Assembly: GCA_905193725.1 (NCBI GenBank)
Contig: CAJJPW010000003.1
Location: 1 to 30,753, forward strand
DNA from: an uncultured Eubacteriales bacterium
GTDB lineage: Bacteria > Bacillota > Clostridia > Christensenellales > Christensenellaceae
Direction of reading: 5' to 3'
Length of the DNA: 30,753 nucleotides
Under the pieces are notes generated by a model. It was not told the origin of the DNA. It searched no databases and saw only the letters and a list, made by a program, of their open reading frames with translations. Both the position numbers and the translations under genes were made by a program. Of this stretch, positions 1 through 7,761 are shown in pieces (position 1 is the first letter of the stretch; each line of letters starts with the position of its first letter).

Positions 1-1
1 G

Positions 2-940
2 AAAAACATCCAGCCACTGATCAAGCTCTTTCAGGAGAAATACCATTTCCGATGCATGCTGGTATCGGACGACAGACATGCAGGGGAACTAAAGACACTA
101 GGAGGGCATATGGATTATCTGGTAAAAAAGGCGATTTCCCTAGGCGCAGACCCTATTTTAGCCATAAAAATGGCCAGCTTTAATACGGCAAAGTACTTTC
201 GCCTATCTGAGATCGGGGCGATTGGGGTGGGATATCGGGCCAATTTCATCATCACTTCGGACATTCGTGAGCTCGATATTTTAGCAGTGTATAAAGAAGG
301 GAAAAAAATATATGATCAGGAAGAAGGGCTGAACTCCTTTTCTAGACCTAAAATCGATAAAGCGCTGAAGCGACGAGTTACTAGCACATTTCACATGAGA
401 GAGCTAGTGCCAGAGGATTTTGCCATGCCCACACAGGAACAATATACCGTCATCGAGCTGGAGAGGGGACAGATTACCACTCATAAAAAGATCGTGTCTC
501 AACTGACAGAGTGTGTCAAATTGGCAGTGATAGAAAGGCATAAGGGAACCGGTCATATGGGAAAGGGATATCTGGCGGGATATGGGCTGCGCTCAGGCGC
601 TATTGCCACCAGCATAGCCCATGACAGTCATAACCTGATTGTAGCGGGCATGAATGATGTAGATATGGCGGTAGCGGCGAACTGCATTCGAGAACACGAA
701 GGGGGCCTGGCAATTGCACTGAATGGAAAGGTGATTGGGAGCTTGCCACTACCTATAGCGGGTCTAATGAGCGATGAACCAGCGGAGCATGTGAATGTAG
801 CGGTGGAGCAGCTCAAGCAACAGGCGATCAAATTGGGCGTTTTGGAGGACATAGATCCCTTTATGACCCTTTCGTTTGTGAGCCTACCTGTGATTCCACA
901 AATTCGCCTCACCACGCAAGGTTTGATTGAAGTGATATAA
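2..940 (+). CDS. ade: Adenine deaminase, 3' part (5' end outside window)
   Basis: The frame is open from base 2 and stops at 938-940, giving the C-terminal 312 residues of a protein normally about 570-600 residues long. Adenine deaminase of the amidohydrolase superfamily converts adenine to hypoxanthine plus ammonia in purine salvage, in the cytoplasm. The first part carries the end of the metal-dependent hydrolase barrel, with the conserved VSDDRHAGEL segment whose Asp is a metal/catalytic residue in this family. The last ~170 residues are the adenine deaminase C-terminal domain, recognisable from IAHDSHNLIVAG, VAANCIREHEGGLA and LPLPIAGLMSDEPAE. No frameshift is visible. The gene converges on the small zinc-ribbon gene at 1001-1213, with a hairpin between them. 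The identification is secure; only the truncation by the window edge limits it. Confidence 0.95.
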   Translation, partial: KNIQPLIKLFQEKYHFRCMLVSDDRHAGELKTLGGHMDYLVKKAISLGADPILAIKMASFNTAKYFRLSEIGAIGVGYRANFIITSDIRELDILAVYKEGKKIYDQEEGLNSFSRPKIDKALKRRVTSTFHMRELVPEDFAMPTQEQYTVIELERGQITTHKKIVSQLTECVKLAVIERHKGTGHMGKGYLAGYGLRSGAIATSIAHDSHNLIVAGMNDVDMAVAANCIREHEGGLAIALNGKVIGSLPLPIAGLMSDEPAEHVNVAVEQLKQQAIKLGVLEDIDPFMTLSFVSLPVIPQIRLTTQGLIEVI

Positions 941-942
941 AT

Positions 943-984
943 AGGCATCTTGAGAGGGCAAAATATTTGCCTCTCAAGATGCCT
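943..984. terminator. Bidirectional terminator-like hairpin between convergent genes
   Basis: The left arm (943-960) and right arm (968-984) pair over 17 positions with one bulged G and an AT-rich loop. It starts three bases after the ade stop and ends 17 bases before the stop of the convergent zinc-ribbon gene, so it can serve both. The T-runs on either side are poor, so termination efficiency is uncertain. Confidence 0.7.
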
Positions 985-1000
985 TCTAGAAACCAGTTTG

Positions 1001-1213
1001 TCAACCGCCGATGAGAAAATCCAGCACATTCCATCCAGAGGAGGTCTGGGACTTGTAGAGCTCGGTGTAACCACATTGGGTGCAGCTGATGGTGATGAAT
1101 TTTTTATTCTGCACGTCAAAAATTTTGGCGAAATTGCCGCCGGTGGCCTGAAACTGGTCGCTTACATACTGGGTATTGCCGCATTTTGGGCAAATATACT
1201 GCTGCTTTTCCAT
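1001..1213 (-). CDS. Small zinc-ribbon protein (DUF2082 / nucleic-acid-binding zinc-ribbon family)
   Basis: A 70-residue protein starting MEKQQYICPKCGNTQY. Two Cys pairs (CPKC near residue 8 and CTQC near residue 45) flank the segment GNFAKIFDVQNKKF, which is characteristic of the small DUF2082 zinc-ribbon family. Four cysteines would bind one zinc. The family is annotated as nucleic-acid binding, but no precise role is known to me. The frame is open 12 codons further upstream. I prefer the ATG at 1211-1213 because a GGGGGTACC-type site lies just before it and homologues start close to the first CxxC. A likely promoter lies at 1273-1302, and its leader contains a perfect 14-bp palindrome. The gene converges on ade. 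Confidence 0.8.
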   Translation of the reverse strand: MEKQQYICPKCGNTQYVSDQFQATGGNFAKIFDVQNKKFITISCTQCGYTELYKSQTSSGWNVLDFLIGG

Positions 1214-1242
1214 GATAAGGTACCCCCATGTTACAAATTTGC

Positions 1243-1256
1243 ACAGCAATTGCTGT
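1243..1256. repeat. Perfect 14-bp palindrome in the zinc-ribbon gene leader
   Basis: ACAGCAATTGCTGT is a perfect inverted repeat with no spacer. It lies between the proposed -10 box (1273-1278) and the start codon (1213), roughly +10 to +23 of the predicted transcript. That position would suit a repressor operator. No regulator is recognisable nearby. Confidence 0.5.
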
Positions 1257-1272
1257 TAGTTTGGATAGCATC

Positions 1273-1302
1273 AGTATAATCCATATGCCCACGGAATGGC
1301 AA
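1273..1302 (-). promoter_or_regulatory. Candidate sigma-A promoter for the zinc-ribbon gene
   Basis: On the minus strand TTGCCA (1297-1302) is followed after 18 bases by TATACT (1273-1278), placing the start of transcription near 1266 and leaving a leader of about 50 bases. The match is reasonable but the spacer is one base over optimum. Confidence 0.5.
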
Positions 1303-1453
1303 TATGCGAAATACATAGAATGGGGAAAAGAACATAAATTAAAGGAGAAAAGGCGAAAAAGAGTGGAAAGCCACGCGCTTTTATGATTTAATAGTGGTAT
1401 ATGTAAATAGAAGAAATGATGGAATTCATTTCGTGAGAAGGAGATAGCGAGAG

Positions 1454-2377
1454 ATGATCGATATATTGATAATCGGTGCAGGCCCAGCGGGAATGAGCGC
1501 GGGGATTTACGGCGCCAGGGCAGGATATGAAACAGTGATTTTAGAGGGGATGTTTGCCGGCGGGCAGATCTCTAAAACCAGCATGTTGGAAAACTACCTG
1601 GGGTTTCAAAATGGGGTAGAGGGCATTGAATTTTCCATGGCTTCAAGAGAACAGACCATCCAAAGTGGCGCCAAGATGATAACAGATCTGGTGGAAAAGG
1701 TAGAACTAACAGGTAGCACAAAAAAAGTGACAGGCAAGAGCGGCGAAGTATACGAGGCAAAGACGGTTATTTTAGCCATGGGTGCAGAGCCCCGCAGCTT
1801 GGGAATAGAAAATGAGAAAAAATTTGAAGGCAGGGGTGTTTCCTATTGCGCTACCTGTGACGGAGCGCTGTACAAGGGAAAACAAGTGGCAGTGATAGGC
1901 GGAGGAGATACCGCTTTAGAAGACGCCCATTATCTTTCCAAATTCGCCCAAAAGGTCACCATCGTCCACCGAAGAAATGAATTTCGAGGGCAAAAGGTGT
2001 TGGAACAGCGGTGTAGAACGAAGGAAAATATCGAATTTTGCCTCAATAAAGTTCCACAAAAAATTGAGGGAGATCAGGTGGTGAGCAGCCTGGTTGTGCA
2101 GGATGTGGCTACGAAAGAGACGCAAAAGCTAGAGGTACAGGGCATCTTTTTGGCAGTAGGATATGTGCCTAACACCAAATGGCTGGAGGGCGCAGTTGCC
2201 TGCAACGACTATGGGTACATCATCGCAGGTGAGGATACAAAGACCAATATTCCAGGGGTGTTTGTGGCGGGAGACGTGCGCACTAAAAAGCTTCGCCAAG
2301 TGGCTACCGCTGTGGCAGACGGAGCTGTGGCAGCCAGCGAGGCTGCTGAATATATTAGTAGTGGAGCAGCACAATAA
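1454..2377 (+). CDS. trxB: Thioredoxin-disulfide reductase
   Basis: A 307-residue cytoplasmic flavoprotein of normal family length. It moves electrons from NADPH through FAD and a redox disulfide to thioredoxin. The N-terminal FAD-binding motif is GAGPAGMSAGIYGARAG (about 8-24). The active-site disulfide is CATC at residues 132-135, followed by DGALYKGK. The NADPH-binding motif GGGDTALEDAHYL starts at 149, and the C-terminal FAD motif is FVAGDVRTK followed by LRQVATAVADG. An AGAAGGAGA ribosome binding site precedes the ATG by a suitable distance. The gene is 58 bases upstream of glmM on the same strand with no terminator between, so some co-transcription is likely. Other TrxB-like reductases (for example ferredoxin- or F420-linked forms) cannot be excluded from sequence alone, but the fold and active site are clear. 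Confidence 0.95.
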   Translation: MIDILIIGAGPAGMSAGIYGARAGYETVILEGMFAGGQISKTSMLENYLGFQNGVEGIEFSMASREQTIQSGAKMITDLVEKVELTGSTKKVTGKSGEVYEAKTVILAMGAEPRSLGIENEKKFEGRGVSYCATCDGALYKGKQVAVIGGGDTALEDAHYLSKFAQKVTIVHRRNEFRGQKVLEQRCRTKENIEFCLNKVPQKIEGDQVVSSLVVQDVATKETQKLEVQGIFLAVGYVPNTKWLEGAVACNDYGYIIAGEDTKTNIPGVFVAGDVRTKKLRQVATAVADGAVAASEAAEYISSGAAQ

Positions 2378-2378
2378 C

Positions 2379-2407
2379 TTTTCATTTTTGGAATTCTGTT
2401 GTACAAT
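2379..2407 (+). promoter_or_regulatory. Candidate promoter for glmM-glmS
   Basis: TTTTCA (2379-2384), a 17-base spacer, then TACAAT (2402-2407), just after the trxB stop and 28 bases before the glmM start. The -10 box is good and the -35 box matches four of six consensus bases. Confidence 0.45.
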
Positions 2408-2435
2408 AAAACGATAAGGACTATGGGAGGAGAAT

Positions 2436-3791
2436 ATGGGAAGATTATTTGGAACAGACGGCGTAAGAGGGATTGCCAATGAGAAGCTCACTTGTGATCT
2501 TGCATTCCAGATAGGACAAGCGAGCGCATATGTCCTCACCAATGAGATACATAAACCGAAAATTTTAATAGGGAAGGACACGAGGGCTTCTGGAGATATG
2601 CTGGAAAGTGCGCTTATCGCCGGAATCTGCTCGGTAGGGGCAGAGACGCTGTGTGCTGGGGTGGTGCCCACTTCTGCTGTAGCGTATTTGACAAGGCATT
2701 ACGGCGCTGACGCAGGGGTGGTGATCAGCGCTTCCCACAATACGGTAGAATACAACGGGATTAAGATATTCAATGGCAATGGATATAAGCTGGCAGATCG
2801 GCTAGAAGAGAGAATTGAATCCATTATTTTAGATGGTACGGAGAGCATCCCGCTGCCAACTGGAGTCAATGTAGGGCGAAGAACCACCATCAAAAAGGCC
2901 AAGAGCGAGTATATCGACTATTTGATGTCCACGATAGAAGGCAGACTGGATGGCATCAAGGTTGTGCTGGACTGTGCCAATGGTGCCGCCTCTAAAGTGG
3001 CGCCTGTGCTGATGGAAAGCCTGGGGGCAGAGGTAATTGCCCTGTATAACACACCGGATGGCACTAACATCAACGACTACTGTGGGTCTACCCATCCACA
3101 GAATTTGGCCCGGCAGGTTAGCGAGCTGGGCGCGGATTTAGGATTGGCCTTTGACGGCGATGCAGACCGGCTGATTGCAGTAGATGAACATGGAAAAATC
3201 GTAGACGGGGATATCATTATGGCTATCTGCGCTATTGATTTGAAGAACAGAGGGCTACTCAAAAAGGATACCTTAGTGGCCACGGTGATGAGCAACTTAG
3301 GGCTAGAGCTGAGCCTGCAAAAACACGGCATTCAGGTGGTCAAATCCGATGTGGGAGACCGGTATGTGCTGGAGAAAATGCTACAAGATGACTACAGCTT
3401 AGGTGGAGAACAGTCCGGCCACATCATCTTCCTAGATCATAACACCACGGGAGATGGGATTTTGACGGGATTGCAGCTGATGGCACTGCTCAAAAGGCAG
3501 AATACCAAACTCTCTAAGTTGGCAAAGCAAGTGGAGATTTTACCCCAAGTATTGGTAAATATCAAAGTAGACGACGCTAAAAAGTACGACTATCAACAGG
3601 ATGACCAAATTCGGGAAGAAATCCAAAAGTTGGAGGAGAAAATGCAGGGCAGAGGCAGGGCACTCATACGTGCCTCTGGAACCGAGCCTTTGGTAAGAGT
3701 CATGCTGGAAGGGCAGGATATGCAGTACATTGAAGATGAATCCATTAAAATTGCCAAAATCATCGAAGAGAAATTTGGCGTGAATGGATGA
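2436..3791 (+). CDS. glmM: Phosphoglucosamine mutase
   Basis: A 451-residue member of the alpha-D-phosphohexomutase family, normal length. It interconverts glucosamine-6-phosphate and glucosamine-1-phosphate on the route to UDP-GlcNAc and peptidoglycan. The N terminus LFGTDGVRGIAN is typical of GlmM. The phosphoserine loop is SASHN with catalytic Ser100. The Mg-binding loop DGDADR is at 240-245, the sugar-binding loop GGEQSGH at 323-329, and the phosphate-binding loop RASGTEPLVRV at about 412-422. The residue after SASHN is Thr103, where most relatives have Pro. A GGGAGGAG site lies just before the ATG. It is followed 67 bases later by glmS, the preceding pathway step, on the same strand, so the pair acts as a biosynthetic operon. 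Confidence 0.96.
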   Translation: MGRLFGTDGVRGIANEKLTCDLAFQIGQASAYVLTNEIHKPKILIGKDTRASGDMLESALIAGICSVGAETLCAGVVPTSAVAYLTRHYGADAGVVISASHNTVEYNGIKIFNGNGYKLADRLEERIESIILDGTESIPLPTGVNVGRRTTIKKAKSEYIDYLMSTIEGRLDGIKVVLDCANGAASKVAPVLMESLGAEVIALYNTPDGTNINDYCGSTHPQNLARQVSELGADLGLAFDGDADRLIAVDEHGKIVDGDIIMAICAIDLKNRGLLKKDTLVATVMSNLGLELSLQKHGIQVVKSDVGDRYVLEKMLQDDYSLGGEQSGHIIFLDHNTTGDGILTGLQLMALLKRQNTKLSKLAKQVEILPQVLVNIKVDDAKKYDYQQDDQIREEIQKLEEKMQGRGRALIRASGTEPLVRVMLEGQDMQYIEDESIKIAKIIEEKFGVNG

Positions 3792-3858
3792 TAGATACGA
3801 AGTAGCGAGAAATATGAGGAGCAGACCCAAGAGAGAGACTGAGTAGGAGGTATAAAAA

Positions 3859-5685
3859 ATGTGCGGAATCGTGGGATATGTAGGTCCTAGAGATGTAATT
3901 CCTATTTTGATGAAGGGATTGGAAAAGTTAGAGTACAGAGGATATGACAGCGCTGGTATCGCCTATTTAAAAGACCGCAAAATGCAGGTGAGAAAGGCAA
4001 AGGGCCGGCTGAGCAATTTAGAGGAACTCATCAAAGACGATGTGGCGACGGATACCATTGGCATTGGGCACACCAGATGGGCGACCCATGGGGAGCCTTC
4101 CAACATCAATTCCCATCCACATACCAACATCAATGGGGACATTGCCATCGTACATAACGGCATTATTGAGAACTTCTCAAAGCTGAAAAAATGGCTGGAA
4201 GAGGAGGGCATTCACTTTGTGTCTGAGACGGATACCGAGGTGATTGTTCACCTGATCAACTATTACTATGAGGGGAACTTGCGGGAAGCGGTGATGAAGG
4301 CTACCAAAAAGCTGGAGGGATCCTATGCACTTGGGGTAATCAGCGAGGGAAGCCCCAACCGGATTATCGCTGTGAGAAAGGATAGCCCGCTGGTCATTGG
4401 CGTTGGTCAGGGAGAAAATCTCATCGCCTCAGACGTACCGGCCATTTTAGAGTACACAAGAGATGTATATTATCTAGAAGACAATGAAATCGCAGTGATC
4501 GAAAAGGATAAAATTAAGATTTACGACGACGAGGGAAAGCGCATCCAAAAAGAACTCTGCCGGATTGAGTGGGATGTGGCACAGGCAGAAAAGGCCGGTT
4601 ATGAGCACTTTATGATCAAGGAGATCTATGAGCAGCCAAAGGCCCTCTTTGATACGCTAATGCCCAAAATCAAAAATGGGCGGCTGGATCTTTCCGAAGC
4701 CCATATCACCGAGGACTTCGTAAAGGATATTACGAAAATCACGATTATCGCCTGTGGTACGGCTTCCTATGCTGGTATGGCGGGGAAATACATCATCGAA
4801 AAGCTGGCAAGGGTGCCGGTGGAAGTGGACATTGCCTCAGAGTTTCGGTATCGGGATCCCATCTTTGAGAAGACCCATTTGGTCATCGTCATCAGCCAAT
4901 CCGGCGAGACGGCAGATACTATCGCAGCTATGCGGGAGGCCAAGAAAAACGGCGTGAAAGTGCTGGCCATCACCAATGTGGTGGGGAGCACAGTGGATAG
5001 AGAAGCGGATGCTGTCATTCACACCAGAGCGGGTATGGAGATTGCTGTGGCTTCCACCAAAGCGTATATCACCCAGCTCATGTCCCTCTACATGATCTGC
5101 CTGGAGATAGGTAGAATGAAGGGAACGCTGAGCGAGGAAAACTATGGGGCCATCTTAGAGGAGCTGAAGGCCATCCCAGACAAGGCACAGCAGATTTTAA
5201 CTGACACAGAGGACCTAAAGAAATTGGCGGCTGAGCGGTTTGCCGAGCGGCATGCATTTTATTTGGGGAGAGGATTGGACTACGCTCTCTCCATGGAAGG
5301 ATCGTTAAAACTCAAGGAGATCTCCTACATCCACTCGGAGGCATATGCGGCTGGCGAGCTCAAACATGGGACGATTGCACTCATTGAAGATGATACACTG
5401 GTCGTGGCGTTGATGACACAAAAAGAGCTGATAGAAAAGACCATGAGCAACGTGAAGGAAGTAAAGGCGAGAGGAGCCTATGTGGTGGGCCTGGTTCAGC
5501 AGGAAGACCAAGGCAGAGTGGAAGGATTGGTAGATCGGATCATTACCGTCCCGAACTGTGCTGGCATCGTAGCGCCTATCCTGACAGTGATCCCCCTGCA
5601 ACTGTTTGCCTACTATGTTGCTGTGCAAAAGGGTTGTGATGTGGATAAACCTAGAAATTTGGCAAAGAGCGTTACAGTAGAATAG
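3859..5685 (+). CDS. glmS: Glutamine-fructose-6-phosphate aminotransferase (isomerizing)
   Basis: A 608-residue enzyme making glucosamine-6-phosphate from fructose-6-phosphate and glutamine, the committed step of amino-sugar synthesis. The N-terminal class II glutaminase domain (about 2-220) begins MCGIVGYVG, with Cys2 as the nucleophile after Met removal, and carries TRWATHG and HNGIIEN. Two SIS sugar-isomerase domains follow: CGTASYAG near 298, SQSGETADT near 346, and the SMEGSLKLKEISYIHSEAY helix near 480. The C terminus KPRNLAKSVTVE is the conserved tail lining the active site. The ribosome binding site AGGAGG is seven bases upstream. Only 67 bases separate it from glmM, too few for a glmS ribozyme. 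A clear terminator follows at 5711. Confidence 0.97.
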   Translation: MCGIVGYVGPRDVIPILMKGLEKLEYRGYDSAGIAYLKDRKMQVRKAKGRLSNLEELIKDDVATDTIGIGHTRWATHGEPSNINSHPHTNINGDIAIVHNGIIENFSKLKKWLEEEGIHFVSETDTEVIVHLINYYYEGNLREAVMKATKKLEGSYALGVISEGSPNRIIAVRKDSPLVIGVGQGENLIASDVPAILEYTRDVYYLEDNEIAVIEKDKIKIYDDEGKRIQKELCRIEWDVAQAEKAGYEHFMIKEIYEQPKALFDTLMPKIKNGRLDLSEAHITEDFVKDITKITIIACGTASYAGMAGKYIIEKLARVPVEVDIASEFRYRDPIFEKTHLVIVISQSGETADTIAAMREAKKNGVKVLAITNVVGSTVDREADAVIHTRAGMEIAVASTKAYITQLMSLYMICLEIGRMKGTLSEENYGAILEELKAIPDKAQQILTDTEDLKKLAAERFAERHAFYLGRGLDYALSMEGSLKLKEISYIHSEAYAAGELKHGTIALIEDDTLVVALMTQKELIEKTMSNVKEVKARGAYVVGLVQQEDQGRVEGLVDRIITVPNCAGIVAPILTVIPLQLFAYYVAVQKGCDVDKPRNLAKSVTVE

Positions 5686-5710
5686 TCAGAAAAAATTGAA
5701 ATGGATAAGG

Positions 5711-5745
5711 AATCCCCTGTTTTTAGAAAAATAGGGGATTTTTGC
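5711..5745 (+). terminator. Intrinsic terminator after glmS
   Basis: AATCCCCT (5711-5718) pairs perfectly with AGGGGATT (5733-5740), with further A-T pairing inside the loop, followed by a short T-run. It lies 25 bases after the glmS stop. Confidence 0.85.
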
Positions 5746-5868
5746 ATGAAAAAAATTTTTTGTGCAAAAAGATGTTTATCACTATGTAGAATCGGTTATA
5801 CATAAGTCAGACGGTGAAAGTCAAACAGAGTGAAGATAAAATCTAGATTGCACAGGAGGAATTATAAA

Positions 5869-6411
5869 ATGAAGTATGTATGTCAAGTATGCGGTTATAC
5901 ACAAGAGGGAAGCGCTCCAGAAAAATGCCCACAATGTGGAGCTCCAAAGGAAAAGTTTGATGCCATCGAAGAAGGCGCTGCAAAAGTATATGCTGATGAG
6001 CACAAAGTAGGCATTGCACAGGGCTTAGATGAAGAAGTGGTACAAGGCTTAAGAGAGAACTTCATGGGTGAATGCACAGAAGTTGGTATGTACCTAGCAA
6101 TGTCCAGACAAGCTGAGAGAGAAGGTTATCCAGAAGTTGCAGAAGCTTATAAGAGATACGCTTTTGAAGAGGCAGAACACGCTGCGAAATTTGCAGAATT
6201 ACTGGGTGAAGTAGTACATGCAGATACCAAAAAGAACTTACAGCTCAGAGCAGATGCAGAACAAGGCGCTTGCGCTGGCAAGTTAAAGCTGGCAAAACGG
6301 GCGAAAGAACTGGGCTACGATGCTGTTCATGATACCGTACATGAAATGGCAAAAGACGAAGCACGTCATGGTTGTGGATTTGACGGCCTGCTGAAGAGAT
6401 ACTTCGCATAA
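5869..6411 (+). CDS. Reverse rubrerythrin (N-terminal rubredoxin-like domain plus diiron ferritin-like domain)
   Basis: A 180-residue non-haem iron protein. Residues 1-30 form a short rubredoxin-type iron site (C5, C8, C20, C23). From about residue 50 comes a ferritin-like four-helix diiron domain, with two ExxH metal motifs (E101-H104 and E164-H167) and further acidic ligands near E68. Rubredoxin domain first, diiron domain second, is the domain order of clostridial reverse rubrerythrins, which use NADH-derived electrons to reduce H2O2 and O2. The longer frame starting with GTG at 5830 is rejected because AGGAGGA at 5854-5860 sits at ideal distance from the ATG at 5869. Possible promoters lie in 5760-5802 (TTGTGC-N17-TATGTA, or TATACA at 5797), but I cannot choose between them. 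The gene is monocistronic, with terminators on both sides. Confidence 0.93.
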   Translation: MKYVCQVCGYTQEGSAPEKCPQCGAPKEKFDAIEEGAAKVYADEHKVGIAQGLDEEVVQGLRENFMGECTEVGMYLAMSRQAEREGYPEVAEAYKRYAFEEAEHAAKFAELLGEVVHADTKKNLQLRADAEQGACAGKLKLAKRAKELGYDAVHDTVHEMAKDEARHGCGFDGLLKRYFA

Positions 6412-6430
6412 GCATATAAAATAGAGTGAG

Positions 6431-6467
6431 AGGGATAGTGGAAGAGAGTTTCCGCTATCCCTTTTTT
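6431..6467 (+). terminator. Intrinsic terminator after reverse rubrerythrin
   Basis: A 13-bp stem (6431-6443 with 6450-6462, one T-G wobble), a six-base loop and a run of six T at 6462-6467. A textbook Rho-independent terminator. Confidence 0.92.
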
Positions 6468-6723
6468 GTATCAGCAAAACCACGCACCAAATGAGTGGCT
6501 GGTTTGTTATGATGAAGACAAGCAGAAACTTAACAATACGTGCAATATAGGAAAATGCGATTGGTGACAGAATATGAGGATAGAAAGACGGAAAATAGAG
6601 CCTCGCTATGGGGACCTAACGAGTTGACGAGGAACCCGTCCTGCTTTTTTGACTGCCCAAATTGACGATGAGGGAGAATAAGCGGCAAGTAGAAAGAGAT
6701 GGGTTATAAATCTACAAGGACTG
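6468..6723. other. Gene-free interval between rubrerythrin and xth terminators
   Basis: No convincing coding frame on either strand. On the plus strand CCTCG (6601-6605) can pair with CGAGG (6628-6632), GACG (6626-6629) with CGTC (6637-6640), and a T6 run follows at 6645-6650. This could be the end of a short structured RNA, but the stems are only 4-5 bp and partly exclusive. On the minus strand the same stretch contains CGTTAGGT and GAGGCTC, words that also occur in the M-box leader core, but separated by about nine bases and not followed by the rest of that motif or by a transporter. I call it unexplained. Confidence 0.4.
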
Positions 6724-6761
6724 AAAAAGCCCATGCACATCTATAATAGGTGTTCATGGGC
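6724..6761 (-). terminator. Intrinsic terminator after xth
   Basis: On the minus strand a 14-bp imperfect stem (6748-6761 with 6729-6742, one mismatch and one wobble) is followed by five T (6724-6728). It lies about 24 bases beyond the xth stop. Confidence 0.85.
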
Positions 6762-6784
6762 GAGAAGCCATAGTGTTTATAAGC

Positions 6785-7558
6785 TCATTTACTGGAAGAG
6801 GGCACTATAATTTCCAGCCCTATGGGACAGTGGTCGCTGCCTAGAACATCCGAGTAAATAGTAGCCTGCTCTACCGCCTTGCCAAGACGCTGGGACGTGA
6901 GAAAGTAGTCAATACGCCATCCGGCATTTTTTGCTCGCGCTTGGAACATGTAGGACCACCAGGTATACGCCCCTGTCTGATCTGGATATAATAGGCGAAA
7001 AGTGTCGATAAATCCACTCTCCAATAGAGTGGAGAACTTTTCACGCTCCTGGGGTGTGAACCCGGCATTTTTTTGGTTGGTTTTGGGGTTTTTGAGATCT
7101 ATCTCCTGATGGACTACATTAAAATCGCCACAGGTAATCACCGGCTTTTGAGCATCTAGCTCCAAAAGATAGCGGCGAAAGGCGTCTTCCCACTCCATGC
7201 GAAAGGGAAGACGAGCCAGTTCCCTCTGGGAATTTGGAGTGTATACGTTGACCAGATAGAAGGAATCAAACTCCAAGGTGATGACCCGGCCTTCGCCAGA
7301 GAGCTCTTCCTGCCCTGGCATATCATTCCATGCGGCAATGGGTGGGACTTTAGTAAACACTGCCGTGCCGGAGTAACCCTTCTTTTGTGCGCTATTCCAG
7401 TACATTTGGTAACCTTCTAAAGAGAGATCAGCTTGTCCTTCCTGCATTTTCGTCTCCTGCACGCAGAAGATATCAGCCTGCTGATCCCAAAAGAAATCCA
7501 AAAAACCTTTATTGAGACAGGCGCGTAGCCCGTTCACATTCCAAGATAAAAATTTCAT
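6785..7558 (-). CDS. xth: Exodeoxyribonuclease III / AP endonuclease
   Basis: A 257-residue endonuclease/exonuclease/phosphatase-fold enzyme. It cuts DNA 5' of abasic sites and trims 3' blocks in base excision repair. The family motifs are all present in order: NVNGLRA (N7), QETK (metal ligand E35), GYSGTAVF, YTPNSQ (Y106), GDFNVV (D145, N147), WRIDYFL, and the catalytic SDHCP (D242, H243). Length is normal. The ribosome binding site GAGGTG lies five bases before the ATG at 7558. The gene is followed by its own terminator. In the 203 bases between its start and the end of dnaB I see no clear promoter, so read-through from dnaB is possible. ExoA would be the Bacillus-style name. Confidence 0.95.
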   Translation of the reverse strand: MKFLSWNVNGLRACLNKGFLDFFWDQQADIFCVQETKMQEGQADLSLEGYQMYWNSAQKKGYSGTAVFTKVPPIAAWNDMPGQEELSGEGRVITLEFDSFYLVNVYTPNSQRELARLPFRMEWEDAFRRYLLELDAQKPVITCGDFNVVHQEIDLKNPKTNQKNAGFTPQEREKFSTLLESGFIDTFRLLYPDQTGAYTWWSYMFQARAKNAGWRIDYFLTSQRLGKAVEQATIYSDVLGSDHCPIGLEIIVPSSSK

Positions 7559-7761
7559 AAAATCACCTCATGCTTCCAAAAGAGATCGGACTCTAACGAA
7601 ATGGATTTTGCTCTTCTTAATCTGAAAAGGGATGATATGAGCTAGTGGCAAAATAAGGTGCCGTTATTCTCAGCCTCTGTCAATCTTTCCCTGAAAATAT
7701 GCCCCTCCGACCACAGAAGATCTCTGAAAGTGTAGCTCTCTGGCCGATGGGGACATCCCAT

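Noticed and set aside
6595..6632. Minus-strand resemblance to the M-box magnesium riboswitch (CGTTAGGT and GAGGCTC)
   Set aside because: The two words are adjacent in a real M-box but are about nine bases apart here. The rest of the core is missing and no magnesium transporter follows.
6621..6632. GTTGACGAGG, a word also found in the glmS ribozyme
   Set aside because: The bases after it do not match the ribozyme, no cleavage site is seen, and glmS is upstream, not downstream.
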